Source of the DNA: Sulfopaludibacter sp963815475
GTDB lineage: Bacteria; Acidobacteriota; Terriglobia; Bryobacterales; Bryobacteraceae
Reading direction: 5' to 3'
DNA: 64,000 bases
Assembly: GCA_963815475.1 (NCBI GenBank)
Contig: CAWFHD010000001.1
Coordinates: 1,302,001 to 1,366,000 of the forward strand
Shown piece after piece: positions 24,814 through 34,000 of the stretch. Position 1 is the first letter of the stretch. The number at the start of each line of letters is the position of its first letter. The notes beneath the pieces are model-generated. The model made no database searches, had not been told where the DNA came from, and was given only the letters and a program-made list of their open reading frames with translations. The translations under genes and the position numbers were made by a program.

Positions 24814-25746
24814 ATGTGCCGGAGAGTCTGGATCGGTCTGCTGCCCTGTCTGCTGTACGCTCAAGCCACCATTCAGCAGCGGCCCAAGCCACCCTCCAAG
24901 ACAGACACGCTGCCGCAGTCCAACATCCGCGTCGACACCAGCCTGGTGCTGGTTCCGGTGACCGTCAACGACCCGCTCAACCGTCCCGTCTCCGGCCTGG
25001 ACAAAGAGAACTTCCGCGTCTTCGAAGACAAGATCGAGCAGAAAATCACCCAGTTCGCCATGGACGATGAGCCCGTCGCCGTGGGCCTGGTTTTCGATAC
25101 CAGCGGCAGCATGGGCGACAAACTCCGCCGCTCCCGCATGGCGGCCAAAGAATTCTTCCGCACCGCCAATCCCGAAGACGAATTCTTCCTCGTGGAGTTC
25201 GACGACAAGCCGCGCCTGGAAGTGAAGCTGACCCACGACACAGGCCTGATCGAAAACCAATTAGTCTTTTCCAAGTCGCACGGCTCCACCGCTCTGCTCG
25301 ACGCCATTTACCTGGCGCTGCATGAGATGAAAAATTCCAAGAAGAACAAAAAGGCGCTGCTGGTGATCTCAGACGGCGGCGACAACAACAGCCGCTACAC
25401 CGTGACCGAAGTGCGCCGTGTGATCGTGGAAAGCGATTCGCTCATTTATGCCATCGGAGTCTTCGGCGGCGGCAGCACCTCGGAGGAAGCAGGCGGTCCG
25501 GGCCTGCTGAGCCACATCGCTGAGCAGACCGGCGGCCGTCTCTTCCCGGCCAGCGTGGCGGACTTGCCCGACACCGCGAAACGCATCGGAATCGAACTGC
25601 GCAATCGCTACGTGATCGGCTACACGCCCGCCAACCAGACGCGAGACGGAAAATATCGCCACATCACCGTAGTCCTGACGCCTCCCAGAGGATTGCCCCG
25701 CCTTCAGGCCCACTGGAGAACCGGCTACAACGCCCCAGTCGAGTAA
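24814..25746 (+). CDS. VWFA-related secreted protein (acidobacterial type)
   Basis: 310 residues with a signal peptide (about 1-17). An N-terminal beta region (RVDTSLVLVPVTVNDPLNRPVSGLDKENFRVFED) precedes a von Willebrand A domain (about 85-260). The metal-binding motif is DTSGSMGDK, with ALLDAIYLAL and LLVISDGGDN completing the MIDAS features. The family is abundant in Acidobacteriota and its function is unknown. Binding or adhesion through the metal site is the usual suggestion. It is convergent with, and paralogous to, the gene at 25749-26666, separated by only 2 bp, and a third copy lies at 37741. Confidence 0.9.
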   Translation: MCRRVWIGLLPCLLYAQATIQQRPKPPSKTDTLPQSNIRVDTSLVLVPVTVNDPLNRPVSGLDKENFRVFEDKIEQKITQFAMDDEPVAVGLVFDTSGSMGDKLRRSRMAAKEFFRTANPEDEFFLVEFDDKPRLEVKLTHDTGLIENQLVFSKSHGSTALLDAIYLALHEMKNSKKNKKALLVISDGGDNNSRYTVTEVRRVIVESDSLIYAIGVFGGGSTSEEAGGPGLLSHIAEQTGGRLFPASVADLPDTAKRIGIELRNRYVIGYTPANQTRDGKYRHITVVLTPPRGLPRLQAHWRTGYNAPVE

Positions 25747-25748
25747 CC

Positions 25749-26666
25749 TCACTCGCCCGGAGAGTAATACCCGCGCCGCCAACTCACCCGCAGTGCCTCT
25801 GATGGGCTCCGGCGCTGCACCTCCACCTTCACCTTGCGATACTTCCCATCCAGAGGCGCATTCCGCGAAAAGTATCCCAGCGTATAAACGTTCCGCATCT
25901 CCAGGCTGAGTTTGCGGATCGCATCCGGCAAATCCTCCAGCCGGTGAACCCAGATCATACGCCCCCCGGTATCCGCGGCCATCCTCTCCAGACAGTGCGT
26001 CTGCCGGAACAGCCCGATCGCGTACACGCGCACGTCCGCTTCCCGCACCCGCGACAACACCTCGGCCTCGCTGTACCGGCTGTTGTTGTCCTCGCCGTCG
26101 GAGAGCACCAGCAGCGCTTTGCGGGAGTTGGTGGCCCGCCGCATCTCCAGCAGCGAATAATAGACGGCGTCATACAGCGCCGTCCAGCCGTGCGGAATCA
26201 CCATCCCCAACCTGTGCGAGATGGACTCGGGATCGTGCGTAAACGAAGCCAGCAGTTCGGGCTTGTCGCTGAAGCGTAGCAGGAAGAACTCGTCCGGTGT
26301 CGACGCCGTCCGCAACAGCAGATCGAGCGCCTCGCGCGAGTCATGGATGCGCCCCTTCATACTGCCGCTGGTATCGAACACCACGCCGGTTGAAATCGGA
26401 GCGTCCGCCATGCTGAACGAAGCGATCTGCTGCTCAATGCCGTCTTCAAAGATGCGGAATTCGTTGCGCTGCAGATCCATCTTCGGCCGGTCGGCAGCGT
26501 CGGTCACCGTCACCGGAATCTCCACCAGTTGGGCATCCAGGCGGAAGGTGGCGGGTTGTACGGTTTTGGATTCCGGGCGCGTCCGCGGCGTGATCGAGAC
26601 TCTGGGTTGGGCCGCGCACAGGAAACACAGAAAAACCAAGCAACTGACACGAGGGGCCGAAAGCAT
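25749..26666 (-). CDS. VWFA-related secreted protein, second copy
   Basis: 305 residues if started at ATG 26666 (signal peptide MLSAPRVSCLVFLCFLCAAQ), which places TATACT 7 nt upstream. A TTG/ATG further upstream would extend it by eight residues. It has the same domain order as the neighbouring copy: an N-terminal beta region with NEFRIFEDGIEQQ, then a VWA domain with DTSGSMKGR, ALYDAVYYSL and LLVLSDGEDN. Divergence from the 24814 copy is large, so the tail-to-tail pair is not a recent duplication. Extracytoplasmic; function unknown. Confidence 0.88.
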   Translation of the reverse strand: MLSAPRVSCLVFLCFLCAAQPRVSITPRTRPESKTVQPATFRLDAQLVEIPVTVTDAADRPKMDLQRNEFRIFEDGIEQQIASFSMADAPISTGVVFDTSGSMKGRIHDSREALDLLLRTASTPDEFFLLRFSDKPELLASFTHDPESISHRLGMVIPHGWTALYDAVYYSLLEMRRATNSRKALLVLSDGEDNNSRYSEAEVLSRVREADVRVYAIGLFRQTHCLERMAADTGGRMIWVHRLEDLPDAIRKLSLEMRNVYTLGYFSRNAPLDGKYRKVKVEVQRRSPSEALRVSWRRGYYSPGE

Positions 26667-26673
26667 GAGGAAT

Positions 26674-26679
26674 AGTATA
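26674..26679 (-). promoter_or_regulatory. -10-like TATACT before the 26666 start
   Basis: TATACT on the minus strand lies 7 nt upstream of ATG 26666, which supports that start and a leaderless mRNA. Confidence 0.45.
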
Positions 26680-26771
26680 TTCCGTCTCAATGCCGATTGC
26701 TGGCCCGTCCGGAATTAAGATTTGAAACTCTTGTTAACTTAAAATATCTATAATAAAAGAGGGTACTCTCT

Positions 26772-27476
26772 ATGGCCCTGTTATCGAAGATTCTTGTGCC
26801 GGTAGAGTTTTCACCACGCTGCCACGGTTCCGCGCAGTATGCCGAAGCCCTGGCAACCCGTTTCCACTGTAACCTCACCCTGCTGCACGTGGTCATTCCG
26901 CCCTCTTCGTCCTACGCGGGACCGGACGTGGCAGCCTATGCCAGCATCGTCGACCTGGAATCCGGCATCCTGGAGGAAGCGCAAGCCCGCCTCGATGCCT
27001 TCCCTATCACCGCGCCCGGCTGCGATTCGCCCGCGCGCGTGCTGCTCGAAGGCGACCCGGCCTCCGCCATCGTGGAGTACGCCCGCAATGGCGCCTTTGA
27101 CCTGATCGTCATGCCCACGCACGCCTACGGGCCGTTCCGGCGCTTCCTGCTCGGCTCTGTCACCGCCTGGGTGCTGCGCCAAGCCCATTGTCCGGTCTGG
27201 ACCGGCCCCCACATGGAGACGGCGCCGGCTTGCGACTCGCTCCGATTCCACAACGTCCTCTGCGCTCTGGACGCCGAGGGCGCCAGCCGCATCGTGCTCG
27301 ATTGGGCGGCCGCCTTCGCCCGCCAGTTCGACGCGCAATTGCACATCGAAACCGCCGAGGATCCATTGGCCATCTGGCATGCCGCCCGACGCCTCCACGC
27401 CGAGCTGCTGGTGATCGGCCGCGCCCATGCCTACGCCGTCCTGCACGAATCGCCCTGCCCGGCAGTCGCTGTGTAG
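26772..27476 (+). CDS. Universal stress protein (UspA family), tandem-type
   Basis: 234 residues. The first Usp domain (about 5-145) has KILVPVEFSP, FDLIVMPTHA and the ATP-binding glycine motif YGPFRRFLLGSVTAWVLRQAHCPVW. The second, shorter domain (about 155-234) begins FHNVLCALDAEGASR and ends ESPCPAVAV but lacks the glycine loop, so it is probably a degenerate partner domain. Usp proteins are cytoplasmic stress or nucleotide-sensing proteins of ill-defined action. The gene stands alone after an AT-rich promoter region. Confidence 0.88.
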   Translation: MALLSKILVPVEFSPRCHGSAQYAEALATRFHCNLTLLHVVIPPSSSYAGPDVAAYASIVDLESGILEEAQARLDAFPITAPGCDSPARVLLEGDPASAIVEYARNGAFDLIVMPTHAYGPFRRFLLGSVTAWVLRQAHCPVWTGPHMETAPACDSLRFHNVLCALDAEGASRIVLDWAAAFARQFDAQLHIETAEDPLAIWHAARRLHAELLVIGRAHAYAVLHESPCPAVAV

Positions 27477-27518
27477 TTCTGCCGCGCGCCAACCGATAGT
27501 CTCTCCAGAGTTTGCAGA

Positions 27519-27932
27519 ATGCTAACCCATGAACCCGCTCTTCTCGTCCGAGCCCGTCGGCAAGGCTACCTCGACGCCCGCCGCGCCGGCGCACAACAAC
27601 TGCTGCGTCCGTACGCCCTGTGGTGTTGGCGTCTGAAGCTGCCTGTGATTTGGCTGGAAAAGCGCGCTCCGTGCTCCCGCTACGCCACTGTGCATCTCGA
27701 TCTCTTCACCACTTCCCGAATTCTTACGCCGCTAGGACAATCCGAACTGGCCGCACTCAGCGCTTGCCGGGCAGCCGTCTCCGCGCACGACGCCTCCTGG
27801 GATCGCATCCCCCTGAAGGACGCTGCCGCCTTGGCCCACGCGGTCCTGCGAGCCGCCATCCGCCCCGAAAATCACGAGCCGAATCGCCTTCGAAGGGTGG
27901 CCAAGATCCTGCAAATCGCCAGCGCAGCTTAG
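27519..27932 (+). CDS. Hypothetical protein
   Basis: 137 residues, mostly helical, Arg- and Ala-rich, with no signal peptide or membrane segment. It starts 42 nt after the usp gene on the same strand and may be cotranscribed. Codon use is like its neighbours, which supports coding, but no family or motif is recognised. Confidence 0.5.
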   Translation: MLTHEPALLVRARRQGYLDARRAGAQQLLRPYALWCWRLKLPVIWLEKRAPCSRYATVHLDLFTTSRILTPLGQSELAALSACRAAVSAHDASWDRIPLKDAAALAHAVLRAAIRPENHEPNRLRRVAKILQIASAA

Positions 27933-28020
27933 TTCCTGGTGGGACAGGCGAATCGGTTTGTATCGCCTGTCAGAATGGGTCTGTGGCCCACGAAATTTCA
28001 CGAAAAGCTCGATGCGCTTG

Positions 28021-28073
28021 GGTGGGCCAGGCACTTTGGCCTGCCAGGCGGAGGTTGCCAACCTGCCCCATCC
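28021..28073. repeat. REP-like palindrome cluster
   Basis: Short imperfect palindromes (AGGC...GCCT and AGGTTGCCAACCT) lie between GGTGGGCC and CTGCCCC. The layout resembles the palindromes at 40818-40837 and 46436-46509. Confidence 0.45.
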
Positions 28074-28082
28074 ATTTTCCTG

Positions 28083-28122
28083 TTGACATCCGACCCAAGT
28101 GGCAACATACTGATGTCGGATG
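28083..28122 (+). promoter_or_regulatory. padR promoter with overlapping operator
   Basis: TTGACA (28083-28088), 17 bp, then CATACT (28106-28111), followed 8 nt later by the padR ATG (28120), so the mRNA would be leaderless. Overlapping the -10 is ACAT-N4-ATGT (28105-28116). A wider inverted repeat, CATCCGAC (28087-28094) and GTCGGATG (28115-28122), brackets the promoter. PadR-family operators are typically ATGT/ACAT palindromes, so autorepression is likely. Confidence 0.7.
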
Positions 28123-28479
28123 CCGACCCGAGACAAAGGCGACGAACGGACCAGCCTCCTCCAAGGCACCTTGGATCTCCTGATTCTGGGCTCCCTCGTC
28201 CTCGGCCCGCAGCATGGTCAAGGTATCGCCCGCTCGATCCAACATGAATCCGAAAGCGTCTTCCTCGTCGACCATGGCTCGCTGTATCTCGCCTTACAGC
28301 GCCTGGAGGAAAAGGGCTGGGTCGATGCCAAATGGGGCGTCTCCGACAATAACCGTCGGGCGCGATTCTACAAACTGACCGCGAAAGGCCGGAGTCGGCT
28401 GACCGATAAAACCGCCGAGTGGCGAAAAATTGCCGGCGCCATGGCGCGGATTCTCAGAACAGGCGAGTCGGAGGCCTAA
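28120..28479 (+). CDS. PadR family transcriptional repressor
   Basis: 119 residues. It has the winged-helix PadR domain with LLQGTLDLLILGSLVLGPQHGQGI at the N terminus, the recognition helix region, and VDHGSLYLALQRLEEKGWV followed by the wing (SDNNRRARFYKLTAKGR). The C-terminal helix used for dimerisation is short, as in the small (subfamily 2) PadR proteins. It most probably represses itself and the permease gene that starts 2 nt after its stop codon. This PadR-ADOP pairing is widespread in Acidobacteriota. The ligand is unknown. Confidence 0.92.
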   Translation: MPTRDKGDERTSLLQGTLDLLILGSLVLGPQHGQGIARSIQHESESVFLVDHGSLYLALQRLEEKGWVDAKWGVSDNNRRARFYKLTAKGRSRLTDKTAEWRKIAGAMARILRTGESEA

Positions 28480-28481
28480 TC

Positions 28482-31046
28482 ATGTTCTGGCGCAAGAAAA
28501 GATCCTTCGAAGACTTCCAGCAAGAGATCGAATCGCACCTGGCGATCGAAGGCGACCAAATTCGCGATGCCGGACGTTCTGCCGATTCCGATGCCGCCGC
28601 AAGGCGATCGTTTGGAAACATCGCCGCCACCCAGGAGCGTTGGCACGAGCACAATCGCTGGATGTTCTTCGACCACCTGAAGCGCGATCTGCGCCAGGCC
28701 GTCCGCCAGTTGCGGCGGCGCCCGGGCTTCTCAGCCATCGTCATCCTCACACTCGCCTTGGGAATTGGGGCCAACTCCGCAATTTTCAGCGTCGTCGATG
28801 CCGTGCTGCTGCGACCTCTTCCCTACAAGGATCCCGCCCGCCTCGCCATGGTGTTTTCCGGCGACCCCGCGCGCGAGCTGCATGAAGGCCGGGTGTCACT
28901 GCTCAACTTCGAGGATTGGAAAAGCCAGAGCCGCAGTTTTGACTACATGACCGTGTTCATCGGGCAAACCTTTCTGCTCGCCACCGGCGGGGCGCCGGAA
29001 AGAATGCGCTCTGCCCGCGTGACGGCGGACTTCTGGCCGCTGCTCGGCGTTGAGCCTCTGCTGGGGCGCGTGTTTACTCCCGACGAAGAGAAGCGCGGTG
29101 ACCGGGTCGCCGTGCTGAGTTACCAGCTATGGCAGCAGCAGTTCGGAGGCAGCGCAGATGTGCTGGGAGCCCGCCTCACCATGGACGATCGAAACTACGT
29201 GGTCATTGGCGTAATGCCGCCGGACTTCCATTTCCCGTTTGCGGATACAAAGGTGTGGGAGCCCGTCACCGCGCATCCTTACTGGATCACACGCGACCGC
29301 AGGACCACGCGCGCGGGTTCGCCATGGCTGGTGCTCGCAAGGCTCAAGAGAGGCGTAACGTGGTCCCGGGCGCAAAACGAAATGGACGGCATTGCCCGCC
29401 GCCTCCGATCTGAGTATCCTGGCCCCGAGATGCCGGCCACCATCCCTGTGGTCCCACTCGATATCCACTCCACCGCCAAATTCCGCCTGTCGTTGTGGCT
29501 TCTGCTTGGCGCTGTTTTCCTCATGCTGCTCATCGCCTGCATCAACGTGGCGGGCCTGCTGCTGGCGCGCGGATCGGTCCGCGAACGCGAATTCGCGGTT
29601 CGCCGTGCGCTGGGCGCGCGAGGACTGCGCATCGCCGGCCAGGTTTTAACGGAGACGCTGGTGCTTGCGGCGTGCGGAGGCTTACTCGGACTGTTGCTGG
29701 CAGCCAGTGGCGCCGCGGCCGTGAAGGCGTTCGGCCCGGCCGACATTCCACGACTGGCCGAGGCGCGCGTCGATTGGGCGGTGATCTGGTTCACCGCCGG
29801 CATCACCGCGCTCACCGCGTTACTCGCCAGCGTGTGGCCCGCGTTCGCAGCCGGCAAGACGCAAGTCTCCAGCCGGCAGTGGACGTCCGCCTCCACGCGG
29901 CGTGCCGGCGACCTGATGGTAGTGGGAGAGTTCGCTTTGGCCTGCATTCTGCTGATCTCCGCGACCCTGTTGATCCGCAGTTTTCTGCTCCTGCGCGCGG
30001 TAGAAATGGGCTTCCAGCCGGACCACTTACTCACCATGCGCATCGATCTCCACGTGGGAAGGACTAACGATCAGCAGGCCGCCTATTTCGAGGAGGCGAT
30101 CGCACGCTCCCAGGCCATCCCGGGCGTCCGTTCCGCCGCTGCCATATCGGGATTCCTGAGAACCGATCCCGAAGACTCGGTGCAAATGGAGGGACGTCCC
30201 CTGCAGCATCCGGGACCTTGTCTAGACCTCATTGCCGGGCCGTTCTTTGAAACCGCTGGAATTCCGCTGAAGCGAGGGCGCGTCTTCTCCGATCGCGACA
30301 GCCGCGGCGCGCCGCCAGTCGCCATCGTCAATGAAGCGATGGCGCGAACCTATTGGCCCGGGAGCGACCCGGTCGGCAAGAGATTCCGCTTTCGCGCGTC
30401 GGACCCGTGGCTCACCGTAGTCGGAGTGACCGGCGACATGCGGCGCCAAGGCCTGGACCGTCAAGCCGCGCCCCAGGCCTTCCTTCCGCACCGCCAGGGA
30501 GCCGCGGACATGATGGATGTCATCGTGCGCACCCACTCGGAGCCTGCGGCGATGGCCGCCATCGTTCGCAACCAGATTCAAGACTTCGACAAGACCGTAG
30601 CCAAATTCAAGATCGCCGCTGTGAGCCAGGAACTTGTCGAAGAGACAGGCGAGCGCCGGTTCGACACGTGCCTCGTCAGTAGTTTCGCCATGGTCGCGCT
30701 GTTACTCTCGGCCGTCGGCATTTATGGATTGCTGCACCATACCGTGGCGCAGCGAACCAACGAAATCGGAGTCCGAGTAGCGCTCGGAGCAAATCCCGCG
30801 GCGGTGATGAGCATGGTGCTGCGCCAGGGTTTGATGCTCGCCGGGGCCGGCGCCGGTCTGGGCCTGATGGGCGCATTTCTCGTGTCGGGGCTGCTGTCGA
30901 AGCTGCTCTACGAAGTCGCCCCTACGGACCCCCTCACGTTCGGAGTATCCCTGCTGCTGCTGATCGTCGTAGCCGGAGTAGCCTGCTATCTGCCCTCGCG
31001 TCGCGCCGCCCGAATCGACCCGATCCTGGCCCTTCGCCACGAGTGA
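28482..31046 (+). CDS. ADOP-type ABC permease (MacB/FtsX-like)
   Basis: 855 residues from ATG 28482, with GGAGG at 28470-28474. It has an N-terminal cytoplasmic region (DFQQEIESHLAIEGDQI and similar, about 1-75). The first MacB-type unit has a TM helix at about 87-108 (ILTLALGIGANSAIFSVVDAVLL), a periplasmic domain (about 110-345) and a three-TM FtsX block. A second periplasmic domain and a final FtsX block with PSRRAARIDPILALRHE complete the protein. No ATP-binding cassette gene is adjacent, so a distant ATPase is needed. Such permeases are linked to lipoprotein, peptide or antibiotic efflux. Expression is probably controlled by the upstream PadR. Confidence 0.92.
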   Translation: MFWRKKRSFEDFQQEIESHLAIEGDQIRDAGRSADSDAAARRSFGNIAATQERWHEHNRWMFFDHLKRDLRQAVRQLRRRPGFSAIVILTLALGIGANSAIFSVVDAVLLRPLPYKDPARLAMVFSGDPARELHEGRVSLLNFEDWKSQSRSFDYMTVFIGQTFLLATGGAPERMRSARVTADFWPLLGVEPLLGRVFTPDEEKRGDRVAVLSYQLWQQQFGGSADVLGARLTMDDRNYVVIGVMPPDFHFPFADTKVWEPVTAHPYWITRDRRTTRAGSPWLVLARLKRGVTWSRAQNEMDGIARRLRSEYPGPEMPATIPVVPLDIHSTAKFRLSLWLLLGAVFLMLLIACINVAGLLLARGSVREREFAVRRALGARGLRIAGQVLTETLVLAACGGLLGLLLAASGAAAVKAFGPADIPRLAEARVDWAVIWFTAGITALTALLASVWPAFAAGKTQVSSRQWTSASTRRAGDLMVVGEFALACILLISATLLIRSFLLLRAVEMGFQPDHLLTMRIDLHVGRTNDQQAAYFEEAIARSQAIPGVRSAAAISGFLRTDPEDSVQMEGRPLQHPGPCLDLIAGPFFETAGIPLKRGRVFSDRDSRGAPPVAIVNEAMARTYWPGSDPVGKRFRFRASDPWLTVVGVTGDMRRQGLDRQAAPQAFLPHRQGAADMMDVIVRTHSEPAAMAAIVRNQIQDFDKTVAKFKIAAVSQELVEETGERRFDTCLVSSFAMVALLLSAVGIYGLLHHTVAQRTNEIGVRVALGANPAAVMSMVLRQGLMLAGAGAGLGLMGAFLVSGLLSKLLYEVAPTDPLTFGVSLLLLIVVAGVACYLPSRRAARIDPILALRHE

Positions 31047-31064
31047 CCGGCTATAACTCTCTCT

Positions 31065-34000
31065 CTATCGACTCCCCAGCAGCACGCGTCCCGACTGAAA
31101 GGAATAGCGTGCGATCTGCGGCGCCCACTTGCTGAAACTCACACAGGGATGGTCTTCAAGCTTGGACCGCATGCTGTCCAGTTTGCTGAATAATCCCTCC
31201 CATCGTTGCGCCTGAAGTCCGCCATTGGCGACTGGCTTTCCCGCGACGGACGCTTTGCTCACCTTGATGTTGTCGATGTAGGTCCACCAGGTCTCGGTGT
31301 GATCCTCCCGTATCAACTCTCCTAGAATCTCGGTGGTCTCAGCCGGATAGCCGGTCAGCATCGCGAGCAGCAGTAACGCACATCGATGCTCTCCGCCTTT
31401 GGCTGCATCCCCAATGAATAGGGAGCGGTCGCGGTCGCCGACCGAGGCCCGAATGAGCCGGTAGATGTTGACAAAACGCTTGCCGGCGCGAGGAGATGGA
31501 ATCAGTTCGTGCAGCAGCTTCATGAACGCTTTCTCCCAGTCTTCAATACGCAGATGTTCCGGGCTTCGGTCAATCGACGGCGCCGAATGTTTCTTGGCGG
31601 GGGCGGCTGTTTCCGAACTGGCTTGGGAGGCATCCGTTGTGGCGCCGGAACCGGACGCCTCAGCGGATGCCACCGTAGCTGCAGTGCCCCCACGCTGCGC
31701 GGGCTTCTCCGCGGCGCCGGAGAGTGTGTCCACCAGCCGGCCAAATCCGATGGAACTCATCGGGCGCAGTGTGTAAGGAATCTGAAGAATCTTCTCCAGG
31801 TAATTGAGAGGGGTGGACTGCCAAAGCAATTCCAGTTCCGGGTCGCTCGTGTCGTCGGAATGAGCGCCCAGAGCAGCAGAGTGGTGCTCCAGGGAGTGCA
31901 GCAGCCAGCGCGGGTCCACTCCCACTACAACCACAAAAAGGGGAAACGCCAGCAGAAGATTGACCGCTTGCAAAACCTCCACTACGGTCTTCTCTCTGCA
32001 GCGGTCCAAGTCGTCAATGTAAAGGACAATGCGGTCCACGCGCGGGAACAGCTTACGATCATGGTCCTTGTCCTGCTGCCGCAACTTGATCTCCGAGTCG
32101 GCTTCCTCTTCGGCATCGCGCAACAGGGAACTGAGTTGACTGAAATCCGTTCGCACGCGGGCTATCAGGCCGCGCTGGCTCGTATAGTCTGTGCTTTCGT
32201 TTCGCTGCCGGATATAGTCCGCCAGGCGCCGGTCGGCTCTGAGAAGCTCGAGTTGCTCGTTCAACGCCTTAGCCGTCTCATTCGACTTCCTGACTTGCGC
32301 TTGCAGTGTCGCCACCTGAGTAGCCAGCGCATCGCGCTGAAGCGTGAGGCTTTTCGCGCGCTCCTGTTTCTTACTCTCGATGAGTTTTTGCCGGGCATCC
32401 CGGGCATTCTGAATGAAGCCCAATGCCTTTCGCGCTCCGGGCAGAAACCATACCAGAAAGCCCGAAAGCGTGACCATCACGGTTGTAACTTGGCCCATGA
32501 TTCCGGCCAGTGGATACCGCTTGAGCAGGAACATGCAAATCCAGCCCAGGCCCAAAGCAACCGCCGGCGCCACCAGCCAGACCCACAGCTTTTCAGTGTG
32601 GCGAATGGTAAAGAAGATGGCGCTCCAAATTCCGCGCAGCTCCAGAATCTCAGATTTGACTTGCCCGGCTGCGGTTTCGAAATTCGCCAGGTTCATTTCC
32701 GCGCCGGCGAGTTCGATGTTCTTCTGCACGTCGGGTTGGTTGATCGCGAAATGATAAGCCGCGTCTAAGAGTTCGCGCGGCTCCAGGCTCGCTTCCACTT
32801 CAGCCTGGCTGTTCTGGAGTGCTGCCATGCGCTCTTCGATATTCCTCAGGGCTTCGTCCGCCTGCGCCTTTCTCCGTTCTGCCTCGGCCAGCCCCGCCTG
32901 CGAGCTCGATGCCGCGGCCAGAATGCGCGCCCGCGCTTCTTGGGAATCCGTGCCGCGGCGCCTGGCCAGTGCGGCCGCCAAACCCTCGAAGATTTCGCTG
33001 GTCAGGCTGGCCCACAGGTTCGCATCGATGTAACTCCAGGCGTTGAACTTGATTTGAACGATGTTTTCACAGAACGCGCTCTCTCCTCCGGCGTCCTGCG
33101 CGTCATCCTGAAGCACCTGAATCCGGTTCTCCAACTGGCGCATGAAAAAGCTCTTGCCGGTGCCCCAGTCGCCGAACAGGCCGAGCGAAAGCGGAGGCTG
33201 GACTTCCTTCGCTGCCATAACGGCCGCCAGCGCTTCCACTTCGCCTTTGATGTCCAGCAGGTCCTCGCCATCGGGAACGTCCGATTGATATCCCGCCAGC
33301 TCCTGGTAGCGCGCGCCCCCTGAAGCGGTAGCCTCCACCAAAACACCGTCGTCTGGAGTTGCCGTGCTCTCTTGGCCGTCGAATTCGAAAATCGGACATT
33401 CGGAATCGGGCCGCATCTGATCGGTGAACAGATCGAGAAACGTCTGTGCCGATTTCTCGCGCGGCGAGCGTTGCTCCCAAGCGCCAATAAAGTGTTGCGT
33501 CACCGTTGCGGGAATCGAGGCATGCTCGAACACGCGACCGCCGTTGGGCTCGCCAACGCCTGGAACCACAGTGCCGTTGGCGATCCAGGGCGAAACCAGG
33601 ATGGCCGGCACCCGCACACCGAGCCGGTCAAAACGAAACTCGGAGCCCGTTCCTGTTGCGTCCGCGGGCGCGACGAAGTTGTCCGGCGGGCACGCGGGCG
33701 GCGGGACATGGTCGTAGATGCCCCCGTGCTGGTCGTAGACAATCAGCAGCGCCGTGCTCTTCCAGAGTGCGGGATTGCCGCGGATGGCATTGTAGACCGA
33801 ACCGATAAACAACTCGCCCTGCTGTACGTGGTGGTCCGGGTGCTGGTCCGACGCTAGCGCTTCGACGCCGTTCGCTAAATGATCGGTATGGTTCGGCTCG
33901 ACAAGACTGTAATCGGGCAGGGTCCCCCGCCTGCAGTCCTGCAGGAACTGTTCGTAGGTGGCGCTCGTCTGGGGCGTGTGTTTCAGAACTTGACCGGCGC

